Translations under genes and position numbers: made by a program
The notes under the pieces: generated by a model
The model's database searches: none
Told to the model about the DNA's origin: nothing
What the model saw: the letters and a program-made list of their open reading frames with translations, nothing else
Shown here: piece after piece, positions 34,929-43,049 of the stretch
Layout: every line of letters begins with the position of its first letter
How positions within the stretch are numbered: position 1 is the stretch's first letter
Assembly: GCF_000379605.1 (NCBI RefSeq)
Contig: NZ_KB902746.1
Span: 19,299 to 83,298, forward strand
DNA from: Rhizobium giardinii bv. giardinii H152
Lineage (GTDB): Bacteria > Pseudomonadota > Alphaproteobacteria > Rhizobiales > Rhizobiaceae
Reading direction: 5' to 3'
Length of the DNA stretch: 64,000 bases

Positions 34929-35828
34929 GCTCTCCCGCGGCCGATTGGTTGCGACGGGATCGCTGGCTGATCGGCTCGCTCATGAGATCAACGGTTTCCC
35001 TTGTAGTAAAGTTCCTTCACATAACCGGCATTAGCATTGAATTTGCAGGGTGGCGCCAAGCGACAAGTTGCGCATGCGCGCCGGTGGCCAATACCGGGAT
35101 AAGACACGTCGGTGTACCCGTTGCACCGACTCAGTAGTGTAGTGAAGACCGCCCCCGATGGCAATTCTAAGTGCCCAATTATAACGAGGAATCCATCGTC
35201 ATCGTCACCGTTTCAAAGTACGAAGCGGCCGGTCGCCATCGCGCCCGCGTCATCACAATGGATGGCGCAATCGATAGCTGATCGCCGAATCCGTCGCGTT
35301 GGATGAGGGTGTTTGACGCCCATTTCGTATAATCAGGCTTGCTAACCATACCCGCGAAAGTAGCAGCCCCATGCGGGCGCCACCCTTCCGGCGTTTGGCA
35401 CCCTCATCCGGCAATACCACCATACCTCTTGCGACGGCGCCCGACTACCCCAAAGCGTTGGCCCCTACCGCTTGTATCATTCTGCCTACCGCAACCGTGA
35501 CATGGTAAAAATGGCTTATCGGTTCAGTGCCGGATAGAGGGGCCGATCTCCGGCGCACGTTCCCGCCCCCCAGGGGATCGCAGGGAGCCGGGAACACCAA
35601 CGTGCTGAATGGGGAGACAAAAATGCATATTTGGTCGACGTAGCGCCAGCCCGATCATCGAGAGCGCGGACTGACAGTCTGTAGCCAACCGCAGACTTGG
35701 CCGTGCGCCAAGACTTGCGCCAACAGGCACGCGGTCACCGGTAATCTCAAACCTTACCAGCAACCCAGCCGATTTTTCTGCTGAACGCAGCGCGCCTTGT
35801 CGTGCGCCGCGAGCAAGGGAATTTGACA
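34929..35828. other. long intergenic region upstream of prkA
   Basis: About 900 bases with no credible gene. It contains the EcfG-type promoter of the prkA operon at its left end and, at 35559-35595, a hairpin formed by GTTCCCG and CGGGAAC with GC-rich inner pairing. A GGAAT-N16-CGTT sequence at 35188-35212 on the plus strand has no gene behind it. A small RNA is possible but not supported by a clear terminator. Confidence 0.5.
34990..35015 (-). promoter_or_regulatory. EcfG-type promoter of prkA-yeaH-spoVR
   Basis: On the minus strand GGAAC, 17 bases, CGTT. The -10 element ends 62 bases before the prkA start codon. Exact consensus of the RpoE2/EcfG regulon. Confidence 0.78.
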
Positions 35829-36392
35829 ATGAGGACGTTCCATCCAGCCTTATCTGGCAGACAGCCGGATAGCACCTCGGGCCATATCGCCGATGACATG
35901 CACACCTTCCCGCGCCGCAATGGCCGCAACTGGTCCTTGCTCCTGATCTTCGGACCAATGACGATCGGGGTCCTGGCCGTTTTTTTCTGGCTGGCGTCGG
36001 CGCTCCTGTCCTTCGTAAGCGCTGCTGAACCGATGGCATTCAGCATATACTGCATGGATCACATCGATGAGTGCCCGACCAAGGGGCCGAGATTCGTCCG
36101 CTATTCGGCTCCGCTGATGCAACTCGTGAGCAAGGTGCAAACCCAGGTCAACGGCGCAATCATCCCTCGGCGGGAAACCGTCGATGTGTGGTCGGCTGAC
36201 GTCGCCAGTGGGGATTGCGACGACTATGTCATGACAAAGCGACGCAGGCTCATTCGAGCCGGCGTTCCCGCGACAGCGATGCGCGTCGTCGTCGGCCGCC
36301 GCTTCGGCGAAAGCCATGTCGTGCTGGTCGTGAAAACGGACCGGGGCGAGATCGTCCTCGATAACCTGCGACGCACCGCATACCTTCGCTAA
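35829..36392 (+). CDS. transglutaminase-like cysteine peptidase (BTLCP, LapG-related)
   Basis: A 187-residue periplasmic protein. A hydrophobic segment (WSLLLIFGPMTIGVLAVFFW) and SAA|EP suggest a signal peptide with a long n-region. The catalytic triad of the DUF920/BTLCP family is visible: Cys in GDCDDYVMTKRRRL, His in GESHVVLVV, Asp in IVLDNLR. AAGGGA lies eight bases before the ATG. LapG, the studied member, cleaves surface adhesins under c-di-GMP control, but no LapD is adjacent, so the substrate is open. Two RTX proteins in this window are possible targets. Confidence 0.88.
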   Translation: MRTFHPALSGRQPDSTSGHIADDMHTFPRRNGRNWSLLLIFGPMTIGVLAVFFWLASALLSFVSAAEPMAFSIYCMDHIDECPTKGPRFVRYSAPLMQLVSKVQTQVNGAIIPRRETVDVWSADVASGDCDDYVMTKRRRLIRAGVPATAMRVVVGRRFGESHVVLVVKTDRGEIVLDNLRRTAYLR

Positions 36393-36470
36393 GCGATGTG
36401 AACGCCGCCGAGTGACCAGCCTTCGGGAGGCGTAGCCGGCAGGTCAGATCCTGGCCGGCCACGCGGATGC

Positions 36471-37253
36471 TTAGTTTGCAGTATCGACTTCAATCGTCGT
36501 CGTTGTTGTTTCAGTGGTTGTTTCAGTTGTCGTTTCAATCGTCGTTTCAGGTGACGTTTCAGCTGTCGTTTCCGGCAGCGTCTCACGGATTTCGTCGATC
36601 TTGCCGACCGCTGGCCCGACACCCAGGATTTCCTTGGCGTCCTCCAACGTCTCATCGGTGACAACGCCGTCCTTGGTGAAGTCGGCGAGCGCATCTCGCA
36701 ATGCCTCGTCGCTCAGAGCCGGATCGGCGGGAATGACGTCAGTGCCGTTTTCGGATTCGAATTCCGCATAGGCTATCGCATAGGCCGAAATCGCCGCCAT
36801 GCGGGGATCGTTCGAATTGAGGTAGGCATGATAATTCCGATTGAGCGAACTTATTGCGGCGGTGTCGGCCTTTTCTACCACAACCGTCGTCTTGGCCGCC
36901 TTGACTGTCTTGGCTGCCTTCGGCGCCTTTTCAGTGGCAGCTGACTTTTCGGATTTCTTCCCGAATGAAAAAAGCGACTTCAGCGTCGGCGTGTGATCCG
37001 CGCTTTTGCCCTTGGTGCTCTTGTCCGAGTGCGTGCCCTTGCCTGAGTGCGCCTCGCCAGACTTTCCATGGCTGTCGCTGCCGCGGCCGCCTCCATTGCC
37101 GTTGCCGCCACCATTACCGCCGCCACCGCCGGAGTTGCCGTTGCCGTCCTTCGCAAAGGCCGTGCCGGCGATGCCGAAGGTGCCGCTTGCCACCGGGGCA
37201 GCCGCAATGGCCAAAGCGAGGATGCTTTGGCCAATTAGTTTCGAAATAGCCAT
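36471..37253 (-). CDS. exported Gly/Asn-rich protein with C-terminal Glu-Thr-Thr repeats
   Basis: A 260-residue protein: signal peptide to about residue 34, then a low-complexity Gly/Asn/Ser stretch (about 36-70), a Lys/Ala-rich linker, a helical domain (SLNRNYHAYLNSNDPRMAAI, about 135-230) and a C-terminal tail of ETTx repeats. The repeats come from a 12-bp minisatellite. The first half resembles the 145-residue protein at 39570 on the other side of the two-component genes. Possibly a cell-surface or matrix protein; function unknown. Confidence 0.8.
   Translation of the reverse strand: MAISKLIGQSILALAIAAAPVASGTFGIAGTAFAKDGNGNSGGGGGNGGGNGNGGGRGSDSHGKSGEAHSGKGTHSDKSTKGKSADHTPTLKSLFSFGKKSEKSAATEKAPKAAKTVKAAKTTVVVEKADTAAISSLNRNYHAYLNSNDPRMAAISAYAIAYAEFESENGTDVIPADPALSDEALRDALADFTKDGVVTDETLEDAKEILGVGPAVGKIDEIRETLPETTAETSPETTIETTTETTTETTTTTIEVDTAN
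36505..36588 (-). repeat. 12-bp tandem repeat encoding ETTx
   Basis: Seven degenerate 12-base units, for example GTCGTTTCAATC and GTCGTTTCAGGT, in frame at the 3' end of the gene. Unit number may vary between strains. Confidence 0.8.
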
Positions 37254-37290
37254 AGTGACCTCCCGTTGAAGATTCGTAGCCTCGTTACAA

Positions 37291-37301
37291 TGACTGAGTC
37301 A
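37291..37301. promoter_or_regulatory. 11-bp palindrome upstream of the Gly/Asn-rich protein gene
   Basis: TGACT-G-AGTCA, 38 bases before the start codon of the gene at 36471-37253. Possible regulator site; inferred from symmetry only. Confidence 0.25.
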
Positions 37302-37528
37302 CTCTCGAAGTAAGGGGACAATAGTTCGTGCAGACGCGCGGTTCCATTGCCTTCGGACCATTGCTACAACAGGTAAGACTTAGGTCCTATCGCCGCGGCG
37401 CCAAAAGTCCGGGCCGCATCGGCGCATACTTCGCGCCATTGACCCCTCACCGGAAGCCGATAGTTTGTCGGGTTCGAACGTTATAAAATTGCCGCCTGCG
37501 AGCCAGGCCGCCGATCCCGAGATTTCTC

Positions 37529-38929
37529 GTGCGCACCGACACTCTGATGACACGATGGAAAACGCAGTCGCTGACGAAGCAGTTCCTGCTGATCGGCGGC
37601 ATCGTCGCGACGACGGCCATGATCCTGGTCGGCGGGTTCGTCTCTAGTCTCATAGAAGATGCGGTCACGCGAAATTCGGCCGCGACGACAGCGCTTTACG
37701 TCGACAGCGTCATCGCGCCGCTCTTGCCTGACATGCAAACGACCCAGGTCCTGGACGACGCAGCCACCCGCGCCCTCGACGAGACGCTTGGACAGGGCGC
37801 GCTCGGAGATCGGCTTCGATCCTTCCGCCTGTGGCGGGCGGACGGTACGGTGCTCTATTCGAACGAGGAAGACGCGATCGGCAAGCGATTTGGCCTCAGC
37901 AGCGAATTGAAGACGGCATTCGCCGGCGAAATGGTCGCCCGGTTCGAGCCGTCTGACACCGCTGCGGGGGAAACTGGGCGGGCCGACGGCGCGCCGCTCC
38001 TGAAGATCTACAACCCGGTCCTGCAACCCTGGTCGGGACAGGTTGTTGCCGTTTCCGAATTCCACGAGATCGCCAATGATTTCCAGCGGAGCCTGCGGCA
38101 GGCGCGTTTCCACGCCTGGCTGGCCGTTGCCGCCTTTACCGTTTCCTTCTTCGTCGTGCTTTCCGCAATCGTCCTGCGCGGCAGCAGGACCATCGAAAGT
38201 CAGCGCCGCGCCCTCAGGCAGCGTATCGATGAGCTTTCGGCGTTGCTTTCGCAAAACGAGACGCTGCGGGGGCGCCTCCAGCGGGCGTCGCAACGTGCGA
38301 CAGCGCTGAACGAAAGCCATTTGCGGCGCATCGGCGCCGACCTGCATGACGGCCCGGCGCAGCTCGTTGCCTTTGCCTCGTTGCGGCTGGACAGCCATGC
38401 ATTGATCAGCCCGATGACGTCATCGGCGACGCGCGAGCGTGAAATCATCGCCATCAAGGCAAGCCTCGACGAAGCCATGGATGAGATCAGAACGATATGC
38501 AGCGGGCTGGTCCTGCCGCAGATAGAGACCGCGAGCCTGGCCGAAATATTGGAGAGAAGCGTTCAGGCACACAAGCAGCGAACAGGATCGGCCGTGGATT
38601 TATCGATGTCCACGCCGCCCGATCGCCTTTCGCCGTCGGCCAAAATATGCATATACCGTTTCGTGCAGGAGGCGCTTAACAATGCCTACCGTCACGGCGG
38701 AGGCGTCGGTCAGCGGGTTGTCCAGACGATGGATGGCGAACGCGTCTGGATTGAGGTCGCGGACAACGGTCCAGGCTTCGATCCCGGTGATGTAAAGCCG
38801 ACAAGTCTGGGGCTCGCGGGCCTGAGGGAGCGGATCGAAAGCCTGGGTGGCGCATTTGAAGTCAGCTCTTCCGCACCGGGTACGATCGTTCGGATGTCGC
38901 TCAGCACTGAGGAGATGGGGCAAGGATGA
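37529..38929 (+). CDS. sensor histidine kinase, NarX/DesK-like (HisKA_3)
   Basis: A 466-residue membrane kinase. First TM at about residues 20-40, an extracytoplasmic sensor region (about 45-205), second TM around 207-230, a coiled region, then HisKA_3 with the phosphorylatable His in RIGADLHDGPAQLVAFASL and a HATPase domain with N-box EALNNAYRHGG and G-box VADNGPGFD and LGLAGLRERIESLGG. It starts at GTG 37529; an ATG 18 bases downstream is possible. The response regulator gene overlaps its stop by four bases (ATGA). Confidence 0.93.
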   Translation: MRTDTLMTRWKTQSLTKQFLLIGGIVATTAMILVGGFVSSLIEDAVTRNSAATTALYVDSVIAPLLPDMQTTQVLDDAATRALDETLGQGALGDRLRSFRLWRADGTVLYSNEEDAIGKRFGLSSELKTAFAGEMVARFEPSDTAAGETGRADGAPLLKIYNPVLQPWSGQVVAVSEFHEIANDFQRSLRQARFHAWLAVAAFTVSFFVVLSAIVLRGSRTIESQRRALRQRIDELSALLSQNETLRGRLQRASQRATALNESHLRRIGADLHDGPAQLVAFASLRLDSHALISPMTSSATREREIIAIKASLDEAMDEIRTICSGLVLPQIETASLAEILERSVQAHKQRTGSAVDLSMSTPPDRLSPSAKICIYRFVQEALNNAYRHGGGVGQRVVQTMDGERVWIEVADNGPGFDPGDVKPTSLGLAGLRERIESLGGAFEVSSSAPGTIVRMSLSTEEMGQG

Positions 38930-39576
38930 CGGCAGCAATACGTGTGGCGGTGATCGACGATCATCCACTATTCAGAGAAGGCGTGACGCGAAGCCTGTCG
39001 GAAATCGACGGGTTCGAAATCGTCGCGGAGGGAAGCTCGGCGGAGGACGCACTGCGCATCGCCGAGCAGTTGAACCCGCACATCATGCTGATGGATATCT
39101 CCATGCCAGGCGGCGGGCTGAACGCGATCCCTCTGATCCTTGCAAAAGCGCCCCTGCAGAAGATCGTCATGCTCACTGTTTCCGAGGCAAGCGACGATGT
39201 CACGGCAGCTCTCGGCCATGGCGCAAAAGGTTATGTTCTCAAAGGGATCGGCTCTCGCGCACTGGCAGATGTCATTCGCACCGTGGCCTCGGGGGAGAGC
39301 TATGTCACCCCGACGCTGTCTGCCAAACTCCTCTCCAGCCGCTCGCACGCCTCTGCAAACCAGTTTGAACTGGTCGCCAGCCTGACCAGCAGAGAACAGG
39401 AAGTTCTGCAACTGGTGGCATCGGGAATGAGCAACAAACTCATCGCCAGAAAGCTCGATCTGCAGGAAAAGACCGTCAAACACCACATGACGCAGATCAT
39501 GACCAAACTGGGGGTCACGAACCGGACAGAAGCCGCCATGGTGTGGCGTGACGCGATCGACCAGCGGGGTCAATGA
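38926..39576 (+). CDS. NarL/FixJ-family response regulator
   Basis: A 216-residue regulator with receiver (acidic pair VIDDHP, phosphoacceptor Asp57 in IMLMDISMPGG, Thr in MLTVSE, Lys in GYVLKG) and a LuxR-type helix-turn-helix (LTSREQEVLQLVASGMSNKLIARKL, then KTVKHHMTQIM). Cognate to the overlapping kinase. Its stop overlaps by seven bases, tail to tail, with the convergent exported-protein gene, which could be a target. Confidence 0.95.
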   Translation: MTAAIRVAVIDDHPLFREGVTRSLSEIDGFEIVAEGSSAEDALRIAEQLNPHIMLMDISMPGGGLNAIPLILAKAPLQKIVMLTVSEASDDVTAALGHGAKGYVLKGIGSRALADVIRTVASGESYVTPTLSAKLLSSRSHASANQFELVASLTSREQEVLQLVASGMSNKLIARKLDLQEKTVKHHMTQIMTKLGVTNRTEAAMVWRDAIDQRGQ

Positions 39577-40007
39577 ATAAGAGAGTGAAGCCGCTTTTCG
39601 TCGGCTGACGTCGCGCGCCGGTTGACGATGGTGCGCCCCCTGGCATCCTTCATGATATAGCGGCCATTTCTGATGACTTCGCTCATCCCGTCGACATGGC
39701 GAACGCCCAACGCCGACGTGCCGTCTTCGACTGACGTGGCCTTTGCCCTCACCCCACCTGAATTGCTCTTGCCGTTTGAGTTGCCGCTTCCCTTCCCGCT
39801 TCCGTCTCCACCGCGGTTTCCATCGCCGCCGCCCTTTCCATCGCCGCCTCCCTTGCCATTGCCGTTTCCGCCATTTTTGGCCAAAGCGGACTGCGAGGCG
39901 AGTTCAAGCGTGGAGCCACCCATCTCTATTTTGCAGGGAAGGATAGAAAGGCAAAGAGCGATCGGGACACACCACAGCGCTGCAATAAATCTCCGGCCCG
40001 TCGTCAT
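39570..40007 (-). CDS. exported Gly/Asn/Lys-rich protein
   Basis: A 145-residue protein with a signal peptide (FIAALWCVPIALCLSILPC; the Cys near residue 25 could even be a lipobox), a low-complexity middle of repeated GGDGKGG/GNGNGKG units (about 45-85) and a C-terminal domain ending with YIMKDARGRTIVNRRATSAD. AAGGGAATAATC precedes the ATG. The composition parallels the protein at 36471. Function unknown; the Gly-rich segment suggests a flexible surface protein. Confidence 0.78.
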   Translation of the reverse strand: MTTGRRFIAALWCVPIALCLSILPCKIEMGGSTLELASQSALAKNGGNGNGKGGGDGKGGGDGNRGGDGSGKGSGNSNGKSNSGGVRAKATSVEDGTSALGVRHVDGMSEVIRNGRYIMKDARGRTIVNRRATSADEKRLHSLIH

Positions 40008-40376
40008 GATTATTCCCTTGGCAGCTCCGATCGGCGCACCGCTCACCCTCCATCGGCTACAGAAATACGCACCCGTGAACAAGGCGGATTTGAGGTCGAG
40101 ACCGTCGCATTCGTTGCGACAGCGGAGCAAAAAGGTTTCACGGACATGATGGACCAACGGGGAGTCCTCAACACGCGTATCCATCACGTTCTGAGGATTT
40201 TGCTCACGGCTCCCCCTCATCGTCAACCACAGACCCAGCCAGCCGGGGGCTATCAGACCTTTCCCTCAGCGAGCATAGGACGTTCGTCCGAGGAGTTTAG
40301 GACTAAGGTCGCAGGGACGCCGCGGGCGATCGCAAAGAGTTGCGCCTACTCCTGCTGGCTGAAAACCTCGCACGGC
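40008..40376. other. intergenic region
   Basis: About 370 bases upstream of the exported-protein gene and downstream of the LuxR gene, both on the minus strand. It contains palindrome GGACGTTCGTCC (40278-40289) and AGGACTAAGGTC (40299-40310), which resembles a box upstream of the kinase gene. No gene seen. Confidence 0.5.
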
Positions 40377-41123
40377 TCAGCCCTCGATCATAGGCTGGCC
40401 GCTGTCCTGAAGGCCGCGGAACCGCGCGGCGGCCTCCGTCCTGTTGTGCACACCCAGTTTTCGAATGATGTGGTGCAGATGAATCTTGACCGTATGTTCG
40501 GATAGCCCGCATTCGACAGCAATCACCTTGTTCTGAAGACCGTGAGATACCATCCCGAGTATCTGCGATTCTCGCGCCGTGAGTTCAGCCATGTTGCTCG
40601 TCCGAGCCGCCGGAACCTGAGCGGCGCCATTATGTGCCAGCAAAGCGTTTTGCTCGCGCAACATCGTCTTGATCAGCGGTCTAGGAGGAAAATACTCCCC
40701 GCCGCAGAGCATCAGACGGATGACCGACAGCCAGACATCGAGCCTGAGATCCATTGGCAGAACGCTGCGAACAAGCGGAGATCCGGCAATTTCACTCAGA
40801 GGCGTGACATCGACCTTGTCGTAGGGCTCGATCAAGGCGGTAAGAGCATGCGGATGCATGCGTAAAAGTTCTGCGGATGAGGCTTCGGCTTCCTTCATCA
40901 GCGCTATGTCGACCAGGATGAGTGCCACGGGATGAGAAAACGTCATGCAGGCGGCGGCAACGTGCTCGACTTGCTCGATGCGGATCCAGGGGAATTCCCG
41001 TTCGATGGCGTCGATCAATCGTTCCGACACGCTTCCGCTGTTCGTCAGAAGCAAAATGACGCGTTGCGGCTCAAGTCGCCTTCTGGCGCCTGCAGCGTCA
41101 TACGCATTCCCGTCGAGCAGCAT
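40377..41123 (-). CDS. LuxR-type regulator with degenerate receiver
   Basis: A 248-residue protein. The N-terminal domain has a receiver-like layout but lacks the acidic pair (LLLTNSGSV) and the conserved Lys (VLPMDL), while an Asp remains in LILVDIAL. The C-terminal helix-turn-helix is intact (LTARESQILGMVSHGLQNKVIAVECG, TVKIHLHHIIRKLG). It probably works without classical phosphorylation. At the left border of the polysaccharide locus, divergent from the exoF-like gene, and preceded by a long hairpin in its leader. Confidence 0.9.
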   Translation of the reverse strand: MLLDGNAYDAAGARRRLEPQRVILLLTNSGSVSERLIDAIEREFPWIRIEQVEHVAAACMTFSHPVALILVDIALMKEAEASSAELLRMHPHALTALIEPYDKVDVTPLSEIAGSPLVRSVLPMDLRLDVWLSVIRLMLCGGEYFPPRPLIKTMLREQNALLAHNGAAQVPAARTSNMAELTARESQILGMVSHGLQNKVIAVECGLSEHTVKIHLHHIIRKLGVHNRTEAAARFRGLQDSGQPMIEG

Positions 41124-41671
41124 ATCCGTTACCTATCAGCATTTGCCTGCATCCTGGAACCGGCTGGTTTCAGGATGCAGGCAAAATTCCAAACTGTTGG
41201 AGCGATCCCGATATCTCCGACCAGGAACCCTCCTGATACAGTCTCCGCATCCTACGGCGGCAGCGATGCATTCCGCACGCCCACTTGCTGGACTTTAGCG
41301 CAGCCCGCGGACAATCGCGACGACGCAAAAGGACTGAGCCTGGGGGTGGCCGCTCGATCAACGAAGAAAGGCTGCGACGGCTTACTCATCCAAACGGGCT
41401 ATGAGGGGGCTATATCAGGGGTCCTGCCGGAGGTATGCCCGCACCCCTTCTCATACCCGCCCCCTATCAACATCCCTCCTTAGATCAGTTGGGCTAAACC
41501 GATATCCACCTCGGTCTAGTCCACGCATACCGCGCATCCGATTCTCAGCAATATTGATGAAGCGGAACCTCCGCTCTTCCCCTTCTCAATCCGCGTTCAA
41601 TTGGCACACTGAGCATTGCTCTTTGCCTTTTAGCCACGGGGCGCTTTGGTTTTGCAGCACGGAGAAAGACC
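41124..41671. other. divergent regulatory region between luxR-type and exoF-like genes
   Basis: About 550 bases without a credible gene. It holds the 15-bp-stem hairpin, a near-palindrome GGTCTAGTCC (41513-41522) and presumably promoters for both flanking genes. Confidence 0.55.
41142..41185 (-). promoter_or_regulatory. 44-base hairpin in the leader of the LuxR-type gene
   Basis: TTTGCCTGCATCCTG and its exact complement enclose AACC-GGCT-GGTT, giving a nearly continuous stem of 15 plus 4 bp. On the minus strand the structure ends 18 bases before the start codon of the LuxR-type gene. Confidence 0.7.
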
Positions 41672-42982
41672 TTGAACGTATCTTCCCGCTCGTACCGTGG
41701 ACCGCTTCGTGCGGTGTTCATTGCCGCAGCAATGAGCGTTTTCGGCGGCATGTCGACAGCGGCTCTAGCCGAAAGCTCTCAGCTTGCACCGCAGACCAAA
41801 ATTCGATTGACGATCGTCCAATGGATGCCCACCCGCGGCGTCTACGAAAAATGGGATTCGATCGGCGGCGAGTTCCTGATTTCGGACGCGGGGACGGTGT
41901 CACTCCCGGTTATCGGCACCCTGCCCGTCGGCAATATCGACACCGTCGCGCTGGCCGCACAGATTTCCAAGGAATTGAAGGCCAAGATAGGATTGGTCGA
42001 AACACCGCACGTCACCGTCGAAATTCTCGAGCACCAACCGGTGTATGTTGTCGGCGATGTCAACAAGCCGGGAGAGTACAAGTTCCATCCCGGCCTCACC
42101 GTCTTGCAGTCGTTGGCCATGAGCGGCGGCGAATTCCGCCCATCGAATGGTCTCCTGGGGGCCGGGGATAATACTGGTTACGTCGGCCAGCTTCGGGAGA
42201 TCGAAAACTCCATATTGCGCACTCGGATCAGAATTGCGCGGCTTCAGGCCGAAATTTCCGGCGAAAAGGAGATGCGGTTCGATCTAGGCTCGCAGGACGA
42301 CCAGGAACTCGCTGCAGCAATTCTCCAACAGGAAAAAAGTATCCTTGCCGCCCGCATCAACGTCGTGGCTCGGCAATCGAAGTCTCTCGTGGAACTGCGT
42401 GATCTCCTGGGGGCGGAAATTGGCGTCATCGAAAAGAAGATCGACGGGACCGACGAGGACATAACATCGATAAAAAAAGAAGTCGCGAGTGCCAAAAGCA
42501 TGGTCGAGAAAGGCATTGCGCTTCCATCGCGCCAAGCGGATCTTGAGCGGACGCTGCGCGGTTACCACGCCAATCGGCTCGATCTGGTGACGGCGATCAT
42601 GCGGGCACGCCAGAACATCGCCGAAGCAACACGCAATCTGGAGGGACTTTACGACAAGCAGCAGACAGAGGTTGCGACCGAACTGCAATCGGCACAGGCG
42701 GCTCTTGATCAGTTGCAATTGAAGCGCGACACCACGCAGAAACTACTGGTGAACGCCCTTTCCAGCGGCATGGGTGCAGGCGCACCCGGTGGCGGTCTTA
42801 CGCTCGCCTTTACGGTAACACGCCGGATCGGTAAAACGGTCAACGAGATCGCCGCATCCGACTCGACCTTTCTGCAGCCGGGAGATGTCGTCCGCGTCAC
42901 TCGCAAAGTCACTGCGAGCGCCCAGCCTTCACCACAGGTGACGCAGCTTCCGGATATGCGATCAGAGCAGGCTAGCCAATGA
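41672..42982 (+). CDS. exoF: polysaccharide export protein, ExoF/Wza family
   Basis: A 436-residue exported protein. Signal peptide (AVFIAAAMSVFGGMSTAALA, residues about 14-33), a Poly_export domain (about 50-130: FLISDAGTVSLPVIGTLPVG), an SLBB-like stretch (VYVVGDVNKPGEYKFHPGLT, about 130-150) and a long coiled-coil region (about 180-370). This matches ExoF of succinoglycan loci (421 residues). The start is TTG with GGAG seven bases upstream. First gene of the plus-strand run exoF-rmlD-wzx. Confidence 0.9.
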   Translation: MNVSSRSYRGPLRAVFIAAAMSVFGGMSTAALAESSQLAPQTKIRLTIVQWMPTRGVYEKWDSIGGEFLISDAGTVSLPVIGTLPVGNIDTVALAAQISKELKAKIGLVETPHVTVEILEHQPVYVVGDVNKPGEYKFHPGLTVLQSLAMSGGEFRPSNGLLGAGDNTGYVGQLREIENSILRTRIRIARLQAEISGEKEMRFDLGSQDDQELAAAILQQEKSILAARINVVARQSKSLVELRDLLGAEIGVIEKKIDGTDEDITSIKKEVASAKSMVEKGIALPSRQADLERTLRGYHANRLDLVTAIMRARQNIAEATRNLEGLYDKQQTEVATELQSAQAALDQLQLKRDTTQKLLVNALSSGMGAGAPGGGLTLAFTVTRRIGKTVNEIAASDSTFLQPGDVVRVTRKVTASAQPSPQVTQLPDMRSEQASQ

Positions 42983-43049
42983 CGCGCCAAACACTTCGTA
43001 GGCAACCGCTACCGATGATTGCGAACCAGTCGGATATGATGGCGACGAT

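Noticed and set aside
35188..35212. GGAAT-N16-CGTT resembling an EcfG promoter
   Set aside because: Not the exact consensus, and no gene with a ribosome site follows within a plausible distance.
35559..35595. Hairpin that might mark a small RNA
   Set aside because: No promoter and no clear U-run next to the stem; only described as part of the intergenic region.
35524..36039. 171-codon open frame on the minus strand upstream of the BTLCP gene
   Set aside because: No ribosome site, Arg/Pro-rich composition, and it overlaps the 5' part of the well-supported BTLCP gene in antisense.
36505..36588. Tandem repeats considered as CRISPR
   Set aside because: Units are 12 bases, adjacent without spacers and in frame within a gene.
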